A stretch of 21,434 bases of DNA from CAZAKZ01 sp964485695 (GCA_964485695.1 CAZAKZ010000099.1:1-21434), one strand, 5' to 3'. Counted from the stretch's first letter, positions 6,902 through 15,711 are shown. Program-made: numbers and translations. The notes: generated from the sequence alone by a model not told the origin.

Positions 6902-7801
6902 TCAGTCCACGGTGAAGGCGTCACCGGATTGATAACACCCGGTCTCGAGGCGCATCCACTGCATGAGCACGTCATTGAGCAAGCTGGAGGCCCCGAAACG
7001 AAAAAGATCCGGGGTGAGCCATGCATCTCCCAGGGTCTCCTTCACCATGGCCAGATAGTGCCACGCCTGCTTCGCCGTGCGGAGGCCGCCGGCGGGCTTC
7101 ATACCCACCTTCCGGCCCGTCTCCAGGTAGTGGTCGCGGATGGCCTCCAGCATCACCAGCACCACCGGCAGCGTGGCGGCCGCAGCCGTCTTGCCGGTGG
7201 AGGTCTTGATGAAGTCCCCGCCCGCGTCCATGGCGATGCGCGAGGCCCGGCGCACGTCATCGTACGTCCCGAGCTCACCGGTCTCCAGGATCACCTTCAG
7301 ATGGGCCTGTCCACACGCCTCCTTGACGGCCTCGATCTCATCGTGAACCCGCCGGTATTCCCCCGCCAGGAAGGCGCCGCGGTTCATGACCATGTCCACC
7401 TCGTCGGCACCCGCCTCCACGACGCGCTTCACCTCGTCGAGGCGAACGGGCAGGAAGGAATGGCCGCTGGGAAACGCCGTGGCCACGGACGCCACCCGGA
7501 CGGGTGTACCCTCGAGGACCGCCGCGGCCGCGGCCACCAGGGAGGGATAGACGCACACCGCGGCCACGGGCCCCACCTCCGGACGCCCGGGCAGGGGTTG
7601 CAGCCCTTTCCGGCAGAGCGCCCGCACCTTCCCGGGCGTGTCCATGCCCTCCAGGGTGGTCAGGTCGATCATGCGGACGGTCATTTCGAGGGCCGTCCTC
7701 TTGGCCTCCTTCTTCACGGCCCGGGTCGTGAAGAAGCCGGCTCTCGCCTCGACCTGGACCGGATCCACAGGGGGAACGGAAGGGAGACTGTAATCGCTCA
7801 T
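6902..7801 (-). CDS. deoC: Deoxyribose-phosphate aldolase, DERA/class II type
   Basis: DeoC cleaves 2-deoxyribose 5-phosphate into acetaldehyde and glyceraldehyde 3-phosphate in deoxynucleoside catabolism. The 299-residue product is longer than the E. coli enzyme and resembles the animal DERA type. Shared stretches include MIDLTTLEG, VAAVCVYPS, GADEVDMVMNRG, HLKVILETGELGT, FIKTSTGK, GMKPAGGLRT and LFRFGASSLL. The Schiff-base Lys is Lys199 in FIKTSTGK, the partner Lys is Lys235 in MKPAGG, and the catalytic Asp is probably Asp136. ATG 7801 is used. ATG 7816 and TTG 7855 are possible longer starts and no ribosome binding site is decisive. It is the first gene of a minus-strand operon with the two ALDH16 pieces, whose substrate would naturally be its product acetaldehyde. 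Confidence 0.95.
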   Translation of the reverse strand: MSDYSLPSVPPVDPVQVEARAGFFTTRAVKKEAKRTALEMTVRMIDLTTLEGMDTPGKVRALCRKGLQPLPGRPEVGPVAAVCVYPSLVAAAAAVLEGTPVRVASVATAFPSGHSFLPVRLDEVKRVVEAGADEVDMVMNRGAFLAGEYRRVHDEIEAVKEACGQAHLKVILETGELGTYDDVRRASRIAMDAGGDFIKTSTGKTAAAATLPVVLVMLEAIRDHYLETGRKVGMKPAGGLRTAKQAWHYLAMVKETLGDAWLTPDLFRFGASSLLNDVLMQWMRLETGCYQSGDAFTVD

Positions 7802-7867
7802 CCGGCCGCGATCCATCCTGCCGACTGCCGTAAGAGAAGAACCGTGCGCCACCAATTCTCGCGGCAG

Positions 7868-7896
7868 AGTGTAGCGGATCCGGGCCCCGACGTCGA
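7868..7896 (-). promoter_or_regulatory. Candidate promoter of the deoC-ALDH16 operon
   Basis: On the minus strand this is TCGACG, a 17-nt spacer, then TACACT, each box matching four of six consensus positions. It lies about 65 nt upstream of the deoC start in the divergent region. Weak evidence, based on spacing and position. Confidence 0.25.
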
Positions 7897-7938
7897 CCCC
7901 GAACTCTTAGGGATCGGTTCCATGTTGCAGATGTGCTC

Positions 7939-7967
7939 TTTTCACCGATGTGTCCGGCTGATATGAT
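7939..7967 (+). promoter_or_regulatory. Candidate promoter of the GT-C-like gene
   Basis: TTTTCA, a 17-nt spacer, then TATGAT (five of six consensus positions), ending 63 nt before the ATG at 8031. Together with the minus-strand candidate it makes the deoC/8031 gap a divergent promoter region. Confidence 0.35.
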
Positions 7968-8030
7968 TCCGCACTCCATTCCACCCCTGAAAACGCCGGC
8001 GACGGGGAACTCCTCTGCTTCGGATGAGCC

Positions 8031-9812
8031 ATGTTCAAGATGCTCTGGAAACGACGGAAGAAATACGGGCCCGATGACGGAAATCCGGCAGCCGGACGCC
8101 AGGCCCTGTGGATCAAGCGCGCTTCGCCCGGCTTGTGCCTTGCCCTACTTTCTCTCTTCGTGGCGTTTCCGTTTTTTTTCGGACCGTACGTGATCGGGTA
8201 CGACTGGGGCTACCATCTCTACAACACCTGTGAGTATGCCTATTCCCTTTCGAAGGGCGTCGTGGTCGCCCATCTGACGCCGAATTTCTACAATGGGCTC
8301 GGCGGCATTAATTTCAAGTATTATCCCCCCTATTCCTACCTGCTCCCCGCGTTCCTGTGGCTCGGGGGGATTCCGGTCTACCGAGCGCTGGCAGCAGCCA
8401 TGGCCCTCACCTTCCTGATCTCCGGTCTCGGCATGTATGGCTGGGCGCAGCAGTTCTTTTCCCGGCGCATCGCCCTGTTCTGCGGAGTCGCGTATATCCT
8501 GGCCCCGTACCATCTCGTGAACCTGTACGATCGCTTTGCTTATCCGGAACTCTGGGGCATGGCGCTGGCCCCCTGGATCTTCTGGGCCGCAACCCGGGCG
8601 ATCCGTACCCGGGCTGGATGGCCGCTGCTTCTGACCGCAGGCCTGTTAATCCTCCTGGGCCTCCATCACAATCTTTCCGCCCTCATGGTGGCCCTGTTTC
8701 TGGCGGCGTACTGGATCTTCACTGCCGGGATCGGCCTCCGCTCCCTCGGCACCCTGGCAGGCCTCTTTCTGCTGGCCCTCGGCCTCGGCGCGTTCTACAT
8801 TGCGCCCGCTTACCTGGATCAAGGGGACATTCTCATATCCAGGCAGTTCAATGATCCGGAAACCTACCGTCAACAGGGTCTAGGCTCTTCCATCTTGAAG
8901 AACAGTTCCATACTGAAGTGTCTGCCCGGATGGGGATTGATCGTGATCGGGATGCTGGGTTCACTCGCATTGCTCAGACGCCGGGGCGATGGGGAGGGCC
9001 GAACGTGGAAGAGCTTCCTCTGGCTTCCCATCCTGGCCGCAGCCGCGGTTCTGCTGACCACGCAGCCGGGAGCAAGCCTGGTCTACGTCATCCCTCCCTT
9101 GAAGTTTCTCCAGTTCCCGTGGCGGTTCCTCGGCATGGCGAGCCTGTTCCTGGCTCTGGGCGCGGGCGGCTTATTCCTCGGGCGGAGTACGAGGATTTCG
9201 CGTATCAGGGGAGCTGTCGCGGCGATGCTCCTGGCCATGACGGTGGCCCATACACTTACCGAAGTCGGGTTGAATCGTAGCACGTTCACCGATCTGAACA
9301 ATCACGCCTCGGACATCGAGACATACCGCCGGAACCTCCGGACCCTGATCTGGTTCAGCGACGTGGAGAACAAGTACATGCCCGTTTGGACCGCGGATGC
9401 GATAGCGCGCCGGGCGTCCCGGCAGCCGACCGAGGTCCGTGCAGAGGAGGATATACCGACGGCTCCCGTCACCCAGCATGAAGTCGAGACCCTGTGGTTC
9501 ACGGTGGAGAGCGATGAGCCGCGCTGGGAGGTTCTCCTTTACCGGATCTATGTGCCCGGGTGGTTTGCCGACGTCGAAGACGGCGAGGTCGAGGTCGGTC
9601 CCGATATGGAGACCGGTCTGATGCGTGTAATGGGTCGAGACGTCACAGGAAAAATCAAGCTGCAATACACAGGCACGATAGCCTTCAGGGCCGGTGTGGC
9701 CGTTTCCCTTCTGAGCGTGGTTGTAGCCGCGGCTCTTGCGGGTCTCGGATGGTTGCGACGAAGGCGAGGTCTTCCAGCGCCGACGAGCAGCGCATCGAAT
9801 ACCTGGCCTTAG
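8031..9812 (+). CDS. Polytopic GT-C-like membrane protein (PTPS-related membrane family)
   Basis: This 593-residue protein has about ten to twelve membrane helices and a C-terminal extramembrane domain (about 410-545) before a last helix (551-572). The first outer loop begins GYDWGYHLYNTCEYA, with Asp58 and His62, followed by GLGGINFKYYPPYSYLLPAFLW. The YPPxxYxLxA pattern and the later VAYILAPYHLVNLYDRFAYPE are typical of the PTPS-related membrane family, built like GT-C glycosyltransferases that use polyprenyl-phosphate sugars. An acceptor or donor cannot be read from the sequence. ATG 8031 precedes a basic, cytoplasmic-looking N-terminus; ATG 8040 is an alternative. The gene is divergent from deoC and converges on the MMPL exporter 31 bp away. 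Family confidence is moderate, and transferase activity is inferred. Confidence 0.7.
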   Translation: MFKMLWKRRKKYGPDDGNPAAGRQALWIKRASPGLCLALLSLFVAFPFFFGPYVIGYDWGYHLYNTCEYAYSLSKGVVVAHLTPNFYNGLGGINFKYYPPYSYLLPAFLWLGGIPVYRALAAAMALTFLISGLGMYGWAQQFFSRRIALFCGVAYILAPYHLVNLYDRFAYPELWGMALAPWIFWAATRAIRTRAGWPLLLTAGLLILLGLHHNLSALMVALFLAAYWIFTAGIGLRSLGTLAGLFLLALGLGAFYIAPAYLDQGDILISRQFNDPETYRQQGLGSSILKNSSILKCLPGWGLIVIGMLGSLALLRRRGDGEGRTWKSFLWLPILAAAAVLLTTQPGASLVYVIPPLKFLQFPWRFLGMASLFLALGAGGLFLGRSTRISRIRGAVAAMLLAMTVAHTLTEVGLNRSTFTDLNNHASDIETYRRNLRTLIWFSDVENKYMPVWTADAIARRASRQPTEVRAEEDIPTAPVTQHEVETLWFTVESDEPRWEVLLYRIYVPGWFADVEDGEVEVGPDMETGLMRVMGRDVTGKIKLQYTGTIAFRAGVAVSLLSVVVAAALAGLGWLRRRRGLPAPTSSASNTWP

Positions 9813-9843
9813 CAGCCTGTGGATAAACTGGCGCGGTCCACCG

Positions 9844-12063
9844 CTATCCGACCCTTGGGGGGGGGCTCCCGGCGTATTTTCTCCTCAACCCGCCCTCGAG
9901 AACGCCCAGCTTCAACAGCGCCGGCAGCATGAACAGGGTGGTGACGAGAGCGGTGGCGATGGTGATGGCGGCGAGGATACCGAACTCGCTGGTGAGTCCG
10001 AACCGGCTGAAGCCGAGGGTGCCGAAGCCGAGGACCAGGATACCGCCCGACACCACGATGGGCTTTCCCGTGTGGACCATGGCCCTGTGCAGGGCCTCGT
10101 CCAGGGTTCTTCCAGCTCCTCGCTCCCGGCGATAGCGGCCCAGGAGGTGTATGGTGAGGTCGATGGCCAGACCCAGGGCGATGCTCCCCACGATGACGGT
10201 GGAAGTGCGGATGACGATGCCGAGGACGCCCATGGCGCCCGCCCCGACGAAGATGGGGATCAGGGTGCCTACCAGGCACAGGAATCCCGTCCGGACGGAT
10301 CGGAACAGGAAGCACACCACCACGAAGATGACGAGGAACGCCAGGAGAAAGCTGCGGCCGCCCTCGCGGGTGATGGAGGTGACGACCCGGTTGGCCAGAA
10401 CGCTCACCCCCGCCACCGACACGCGGTAGCCCGGAGGCAGTTCACGAGCCGCGAAGTCCTGGATGTCGTCGTAGAACCGGAAGCTCCGGCGCGCGCCGAT
10501 GTCCCGGAGCAGGCACACCACGCGGCCGATGGTTCCCTCCGCATCCGTCAGGGCCCCCACCGGCGCCTCACGGTTCAGTCGCCTCAGGGCCACACGCATG
10601 CCTGCCCGGCCCCCCAGCTTCACCAGGCTCGCCTGGAGGGGCCGATACACCCTGTAGTCCGCCAGCACGTCCAGGGCACTCAGGGTTTTCATCACGAAGG
10701 GTTGCTTCTCGCAGAAGGCCTGGAGCCCGGCAAGGGCCCGCTGTCCTTCCTCGGTCAGAAGGCCACCGGCCCTCTCGGATTCCACGACCACGTCGAGGGG
10801 GATGAGGGAGGCGAGTCGCTTCTCGAAGAAACCGTAGGAGTGATAGATGAAGGTGGTCTCTCCCATGTCGTCGGTGAGATAGGCGTCCATGTCCACCTTT
10901 GCCACGCCGAAGGCCGCCACGACCAGGAACGCCACGCAGACGATGATGATGGCGACCGGCCGGGTGGACGCCAGGTGGCAGGATGCGGCGAGGGCCCGGC
11001 CCAGTCGGTCGGGGCCGTCGGGACAGGGTCTTCGATCCCGCCGGAAGCCGGCGGCCAAGGCGTAGGGTATGAGCACCATGCAGATGAGGAAGGAGAAGCC
11101 GACACCCACCGAGGCCAGGATGCCGAACTCCCGGATGTCGGGGATGCGGGCCAGGATCAAGGAACCGAATCCCACCATGGTGGTGATCGTGGTGAGCAGG
11201 CATGGAAGCCCCACCTGGGCCACCGTGCGCCGGGCCACGGCACGGGCGTCCCCTCCCCGGAAACGCTCCTCCCGATACCGGAAGATGACGTGAATGGCCA
11301 CGGCCACGCCGATGGAGATGAGGAGCGTCGGCAGCGCGCCCGTCAGCATGGTGAGGGGCCTCTGGAGCATGCCGAGAAGCCCGCCCGTCCATACCACGGT
11401 CATGATCACGGTCACGAACGGCAACCCCACCCATAGCCATCGCCTGAAGAGACAGGCCAGGAGGATCAGGAGCATGACCAGGGTGACGGGAATGAAGATG
11501 ACCTGATCTTCTCCTATGAATCGGACGAATTCCCGGCGGTAAAACGGCGTACCCACGATGGCGTACCGATCGCGAGGAAGGTGGCGGTCCAGGACCCCGT
11601 GCACGGCCGTGAACACCCGGTCCCGGCCCGAGGTGTTGTTGGCCTCCGCCTTCAGGAACACTACCAGCGCGCCGGTGGCCAGATCACGGGCCAGCAACAG
11701 GTCACGCACCGATTTCGATCGCCCCGGGTCACCGCCGCCCACGGCGTCCCGGGGCGTGGTGACATAGTCGATGCCGGGAAGGGCCCGGAGTTCACGGGCC
11801 AGGGTCTCCAGCAGCGCCTCGCCGCCCCGGTGGTAGGCGGGATTCAGGTCCACGCCCACCAGGAACCGGCTTTCCGCCGAGGGGAAAACCGCATCGTATC
11901 GCTTCAGGTTCTGGATCGAAGGATCGTCGGTGCGCAGCAGGGATTCGGCCTGAACCTCCATCCGGACACGGAGGGAGAAATAGACGCCCACGGCGGTGGC
12001 GGCGATGAGGATCAGGATCCAGGGGATCTTGAACCGTAGAAGGAACTCGGAAAACGTCAGCAT
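9844..12063 (-). CDS. MMPL/RND-superfamily exporter
   Basis: This 739-residue inner-membrane protein has the duplicated RND layout: one helix (about 14-33), a periplasmic domain (34-185), five helices, then the same again. It belongs near the MMPL/HAE3 group, whose members move lipids, hopanoids or other hydrophobic compounds by proton antiport. The second half has the expected acidic helix, ALGLAIDLTIHLLGRY. The matching place in the first half, GVAVAIHVIFRYREE, lacks the Asp and has His258. ATG 12063 is chosen because it gives a short basic N-terminus (MLTFSEFLLRFK) and leaves an 85-nt gap after the GH172 gene. The longer open frame would overlap that gene, and no strong ribosome binding site is seen at either start. 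It probably follows GH172 in one transcript. The cargo is unknown. Confidence 0.85.
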   Translation of the reverse strand: MLTFSEFLLRFKIPWILILIAATAVGVYFSLRVRMEVQAESLLRTDDPSIQNLKRYDAVFPSAESRFLVGVDLNPAYHRGGEALLETLARELRALPGIDYVTTPRDAVGGGDPGRSKSVRDLLLARDLATGALVVFLKAEANNTSGRDRVFTAVHGVLDRHLPRDRYAIVGTPFYRREFVRFIGEDQVIFIPVTLVMLLILLACLFRRWLWVGLPFVTVIMTVVWTGGLLGMLQRPLTMLTGALPTLLISIGVAVAIHVIFRYREERFRGGDARAVARRTVAQVGLPCLLTTITTMVGFGSLILARIPDIREFGILASVGVGFSFLICMVLIPYALAAGFRRDRRPCPDGPDRLGRALAASCHLASTRPVAIIIVCVAFLVVAAFGVAKVDMDAYLTDDMGETTFIYHSYGFFEKRLASLIPLDVVVESERAGGLLTEEGQRALAGLQAFCEKQPFVMKTLSALDVLADYRVYRPLQASLVKLGGRAGMRVALRRLNREAPVGALTDAEGTIGRVVCLLRDIGARRSFRFYDDIQDFAARELPPGYRVSVAGVSVLANRVVTSITREGGRSFLLAFLVIFVVVCFLFRSVRTGFLCLVGTLIPIFVGAGAMGVLGIVIRTSTVIVGSIALGLAIDLTIHLLGRYRRERGAGRTLDEALHRAMVHTGKPIVVSGGILVLGFGTLGFSRFGLTSEFGILAAITIATALVTTLFMLPALLKLGVLEGGLRRKYAGSPPPRVG

Positions 12064-12148
12064 GAATTCATGCGCTTGCAGCCTGTGGAACCACTTCGAA
12101 TGAACAGAAGGTTGGATTCGTCCGGGCTCGCGAGTATTGAGAAATATC

Positions 12149-13336
12149 TCACCGCCCCTCGTTTCCCCACAGCGTGGGCTTGTTTCCCTGCTCCTTTCTC
12201 CAGGCATTCTTCCACCGGAGGAAATCCACGACGCTGACCGTCTTCATGGGCCTCCGTTTCTCCCTGGGGGGGATGGGCGAAAACGCCTTGTGGGGAAGGG
12301 TCTGGTACCAGTACGCTACCGTGCAGAGGTCCAGGGTGAGTCCGTTTGCGTGGCCGTGCTCGATGGTCCCCTTGAGGGATTTCCCGAAATGGACCGGATC
12401 CTGGATGTGGAACCGGTAGATATGAGTCCGGCCGAACCACCCGGTCTGGTCGGTATTGAGCCGGGCGTAGCCGAAGTAGGGCGTGGCGTAAGGCTCCCTC
12501 GGACACCAGGACGTGTTGAAATAGTCCTCGGTGCCTGTACCGTGGAGTCTCGGCCTCTCCTCCCCGTCGATGAAGAACATGTCGTCGCCTTCGCCGTACC
12601 ACACCGGCGTCGGGGAATCCACAAAGTAGTTGATGCCCACGAAATGCCCCTTGCCCACGGCGTCCACGAAGACGTAGTTCTTTTTACCGTCCTTGTTCTG
12701 CAGGCGCTCCTTGGTGGAGCCCCATTCGCTCTCTCCGATGTCGGGAGCCTCTGTGATCCGGCGATTCCACCAGGCGTGAAAGTAGGCCACGTTGTCGGGC
12801 AGGTCCGTCTCCTCGTAATCCACGTAGTAGTAGAAGGCCCGGATCTTGGTGCCGGAGTCGTTTTGAACCGTGATGCGCGCCGACTTTCTGAAGGGCATGG
12901 GGAAGTAGCTGACCAGGGCCCGGCCCTCCTTGGGTGCGGCGCAGAGCGGGGCCGAAGACCAGTTGTAGTATTCCCCCCAGCCCTGGCCGAAGAAGTCCCC
13001 GATGGGCGCCTGGACGCTCGGATTCTCCTGGCCGTCCCAGTACATCCTGAGAATCAGGTCCCGGCGGAGCCCTTTCTCCGGGGGCGAGATCGTGATCCAG
13101 ATGTGACGGATGACCCCTGATCCCCGGATGTCACACAGGGTGAGGGTTTCATCCGGCTTGATGTCCTTCCTGCAATCCGTGTTCCCGCCGGTGGTGTCGA
13201 AGCTCGAGATACGCATGTTCTTCACGTTGCGCACGTACATGAGCCCGGAGAGGGAGCGAAAATCCTGGGCCCGAAGAGGCGTCCATCCGGACGCCGAAAG
13301 GAACAGGACCAGGGCCAGGCAAATACATCTCCTCAT
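12149..13336 (-). CDS. Exported GH172 (DUF2961) glycoside hydrolase
   Basis: This 395-residue protein has a Sec signal (MRRCICLALVLFLSASG, cleavage likely after LRA at 23). The mature part matches DUF2961, now CAZy family GH172, whose characterised members act on alpha-D-fructofuranosides and D-arabinofuranosides. Diagnostic stretches are RHIWITI, PIGDFFGQGWG, WYGEGDDMFFIDGE and HGTGTEDYFNTSW. Glu249 (in YGEGD) and Glu270 (in TGTEDYF) are 21 residues apart. That is the spacing I recall for the acid/base and nucleophile of the bifidobacterial difructose dianhydride enzyme (Glu270 and Glu291). AGGGA lies about 8 nt before ATG 13336. The MMPL exporter gene follows after 85 nt. The exact sugar specificity cannot be read from sequence. 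Confidence 0.88.
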   Translation of the reverse strand: MRRCICLALVLFLSASGWTPLRAQDFRSLSGLMYVRNVKNMRISSFDTTGGNTDCRKDIKPDETLTLCDIRGSGVIRHIWITISPPEKGLRRDLILRMYWDGQENPSVQAPIGDFFGQGWGEYYNWSSAPLCAAPKEGRALVSYFPMPFRKSARITVQNDSGTKIRAFYYYVDYEETDLPDNVAYFHAWWNRRITEAPDIGESEWGSTKERLQNKDGKKNYVFVDAVGKGHFVGINYFVDSPTPVWYGEGDDMFFIDGEERPRLHGTGTEDYFNTSWCPREPYATPYFGYARLNTDQTGWFGRTHIYRFHIQDPVHFGKSLKGTIEHGHANGLTLDLCTVAYWYQTLPHKAFSPIPPREKRRPMKTVSVVDFLRWKNAWRKEQGNKPTLWGNEGR

Positions 13337-13607
13337 GACAGTTCCCTTTCGAAAAGAAAAGAGGACGGCACCGCGTGACCTTCATGACGCCCGTCCCCGC
13401 TCGTGGATCAGAGATCCTTAACAGCCCGGTTGCCCGGGCTCCCCCCCACGCATCGACATTCAGAAATCAGACCCCCTGTATACTTTCTTCCGGCGAAATG
13501 TCCATGCCTGAAAAAATGCTGTTGTCTTTTTTCATTTCCATGTACCCTCTCCTTCTGAATCGATTCCGAAAGAGAAACTCCCTCAGGGAAAGGACAAGGT
13601 AACACGC
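13337..13607. other. Divergent promoter region, GH172 / superoxide dismutase
   Basis: I see no gene in this 271-bp gap between divergent genes. A TATACT at 13479-13484, directly preceded by TG, is a possible plus-strand -10 box, but no -35 at normal spacing is convincing. GCCCGGttGCCCGGGC near 13423-13439 forms a short GC-rich palindrome. A T-rich stretch at 13521-13545 precedes the superoxide dismutase gene. Confidence 0.4.
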
Positions 13608-14354
13608 ATGACCACGACACGTCGAGAAGCCCTTGCCACACTCGGACTTGCCGCCGCCGGAGGCTGGCTCGCCCTCGGAACCGATCCGGTCTGGGCGGCA
13701 CCGGAGGATGCCCACCAGGCTCGCCCTGATAACGACATGACGCAGGCGAAGCCCTATTCCCTGCCTGCACTCCCCTATGCCTATGACGCCCTCGATCCCT
13801 ACATCGACGAGGCCACCATGCGGTTGCACCACGACAGACACCACCTCGGCTACGTCAAGGGATTGAACATGGCCCTGAACCGTCTGGCGGGGGCGAGCCG
13901 GTCGAACGACCACGACCTCGTGAAGCACTGGAGCCGCGAGGTGGCGTTCCACGGTTCCGGTCACCTGCTTCACTCTCTCTTCTGGAGCAACATGTCGCCC
14001 GAGGGAGGCGGAGAGCCCCGCGACCGAGCCCTCGCCTCCATGATCAAGCGCGACTTCGGCTCCTTCCAGAATTTCTCCGCCTACTTCATGGCCGCCTCGG
14101 CCAAGGTGGAAGGATCCGGCTGGGGTATCCTGGCCTACGAGCCGCTGGGCCGACGCCTTGTCGTCCTCCAGGCGGAAAAACACCAGAACTTGACGCAGTG
14201 GGGTTGCGTTCCGCTCCTGGTCCTGGACGTGTGGGAGCACGCCTACTACCTTAAATACCAGAACCGCCGGAGAGACTTCGTAGCCGCCTTCATGAACGTG
14301 GTGAACTGGGAGGACGTGGCCGCGCGCCTCGAGAAGGCGGTCGTAGGGCAATAA
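13608..14354 (+). CDS. Exported Mn/Fe superoxide dismutase, Tat-type signal
   Basis: This enzyme dismutates superoxide to peroxide and oxygen. The 248-residue product carries a leader of about 30 residues with a twin arginine (TTTRREAL), a hydrophobic core (ATLGLAAAGGWLALG) and a VWA-A cleavage site. Tat export fits a folded metalloprotein. The SOD domain (about 49-245) is complete. The metal ligands are His74 (MRLHHDRHH), His122 (FHGSGHLLHSLFW), Asp207 and His211 (LDVWEHAYYLKYQ). FHGSGH lacks the FeSOD-type Gln, and a Gln occurs in EKHQN in the C-terminal half, favouring Mn or cambialistic use; that is inference. AAGGACAAGG precedes ATG 13608. The porin gene follows 79 nt downstream in the same direction. 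Confidence 0.95.
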   Translation: MTTTRREALATLGLAAAGGWLALGTDPVWAAPEDAHQARPDNDMTQAKPYSLPALPYAYDALDPYIDEATMRLHHDRHHLGYVKGLNMALNRLAGASRSNDHDLVKHWSREVAFHGSGHLLHSLFWSNMSPEGGGEPRDRALASMIKRDFGSFQNFSAYFMAASAKVEGSGWGILAYEPLGRRLVVLQAEKHQNLTQWGCVPLLVLDVWEHAYYLKYQNRRRDFVAAFMNVVNWEDVAARLEKAVVGQ

Positions 14355-14433
14355 ATAACACGCACGGCCCACCTGCATGGTGAGTGGCTCACAGGGCGAC
14401 GCCAGACGTGTTTTATCCCCACGATCAGAAGCC

Positions 14434-15711
14434 ATGGTCCCTAACTCGAGATTCCGCCTCCACCCAGCTCTCCTCCTGGCCCTGTGTCTTTGGGCGCCCT
14501 CTACCGGTGCCCAGGAGCTTGGCGAGGTCCGGGACCCGGTGACCTTGACCGATGGCTGGTGGGGCGCGGCCCGACCGGCGGCCGATCTGGGGTTCACCCT
14601 CGAGGTGGTCTACACGGGCGAAGTGATCGCAAACCTGTCCGGAGGATTCCGGAAGAGGACGGAATACCTGGACAACCTCGACGTCATGCTCACCGTGGAA
14701 ACCGATCCGCTTCTGGGACTCCGCGGAGGCACCCTGTTCCTCTACGGCCTGGGCAATACGGGCGGCGATCCCTCCAGACAGAACGTCGGGGATCTCCAGA
14801 CCATTTCCAACATCGAGACCGACAACACCTTCAAGGTGTTCGAGGCCTGGTACGAGCAGCGTTTCCTGGAGGATCGGTTCTCCCTCAAGGCCGGCCTCTA
14901 CGACCTCAATTCAGAGTTCGACGGGAACGAGACCGGCGCCCTGTTCACCCAGAGCTCCCACGGTATCGGCCCTGACTTCTCCCAGTCGGGGCTGAACGGC
15001 CCCTCCATTTTTTCCACAACGGCCCTGGGCCTCCGGGCCGCGGCCGAGGTGGCCGACGGCCTGGTCTTCCGGTTCGCGGTGCTGGACGCGGTGGCCGGCG
15101 ATCCGGGCGAATTCCGACGTACCCAGATCATCCTGAAATCCGAGGAGGGGCTCCTCCTGGCCTCGGAAGTGACCTGGAACTGGACCCTTTCCTCCGTCCA
15201 GGGACGCCTGGGCCTCGGCACCTGGGCCTACACCGAGAAGTTCGAGGATATTCTGGATGTGGATCTCGAGGGGCAGCCGGTGAAGCGCCGTGGAAACCGG
15301 GGCGCCTACGCCATCCTCGAGGCCGGACTGCTGCGGGAAACGGATCTCCCCGAAGAGGACCAGGGTCTCGATGCCTTCTTCCGGTACGGATGGGCGGACC
15401 GGAGATTCAATCAGGTCGGCAGCTACCTCGGTGGCGGAGTGGTTTACACGGGTTTGATTCCGGGCCGGGACAAAGACCGCCTCGGCCTGGCCGTGGCCTG
15501 TGCCCTGAATGGCCGGGATTTCCGCCGGAGTCGCCGCCGGGCGGGTGACCCCGTGCGCGGAGCCGAGCTCAGTCTGGAGCTCACCTACTCAGCCCGGATC
15601 AATCCCTGGCTCTCGCTGCAGCCGGGCGCTCACTACGTCATTCACCCGGGAACCGATCCGAACCTCCGGAATGCCTTCGCCCTGGGAGTCCGGTTCGAGG
15701 TGGTGTTGTGA
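14434..15711 (+). CDS. OprB-like carbohydrate porin
   Basis: This is a predicted outer-membrane beta-barrel of 425 residues, similar to OprB carbohydrate-selective porins. ATG 14434 gives a clear Sec signal (MVPNSRFRLHPALLLALCLW, cleavage after STGA); the upstream ATG 14377 would add 19 residues in front of it. OprB-type stretches include LGFTLEVVYTGEVIANLSGG, NLDVMLTVETDPLLGL, GGTLFLYGLGNTGG, FEAWYEQRF with SLKAGLYDLNSEF, and a C-terminal INPWLSLQPGAHYVIHPG with LRNAFALGVRFEVVL, where NP and a final barrel strand are typical. Alternating hydrophobic and polar residues run throughout. It lies downstream of the exported superoxide dismutase. Sugar uptake is the family role; no sugar transporter or catabolic gene adjoins it here. 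Confidence 0.85.
   Translation: MVPNSRFRLHPALLLALCLWAPSTGAQELGEVRDPVTLTDGWWGAARPAADLGFTLEVVYTGEVIANLSGGFRKRTEYLDNLDVMLTVETDPLLGLRGGTLFLYGLGNTGGDPSRQNVGDLQTISNIETDNTFKVFEAWYEQRFLEDRFSLKAGLYDLNSEFDGNETGALFTQSSHGIGPDFSQSGLNGPSIFSTTALGLRAAAEVADGLVFRFAVLDAVAGDPGEFRRTQIILKSEEGLLLASEVTWNWTLSSVQGRLGLGTWAYTEKFEDILDVDLEGQPVKRRGNRGAYAILEAGLLRETDLPEEDQGLDAFFRYGWADRRFNQVGSYLGGGVVYTGLIPGRDKDRLGLAVACALNGRDFRRSRRRAGDPVRGAELSLELTYSARINPWLSLQPGAHYVIHPGTDPNLRNAFALGVRFEVVL

Noticed and set aside
9736..11436. Long plus-strand open frame of over 560 codons opposite the MMPL gene
   Set aside because: The translation is low-complexity (His, Asp, Gly, Glu rich), a typical antisense shadow of a GC-rich gene. The minus strand encodes a clear RND protein.
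12064..12207. N-terminal extension of the MMPL protein to an upstream start
   Set aside because: It would overlap the end of the GH172 gene and put a polar stretch before the first membrane helix. ATG 12063 gives a normal N-terminus.
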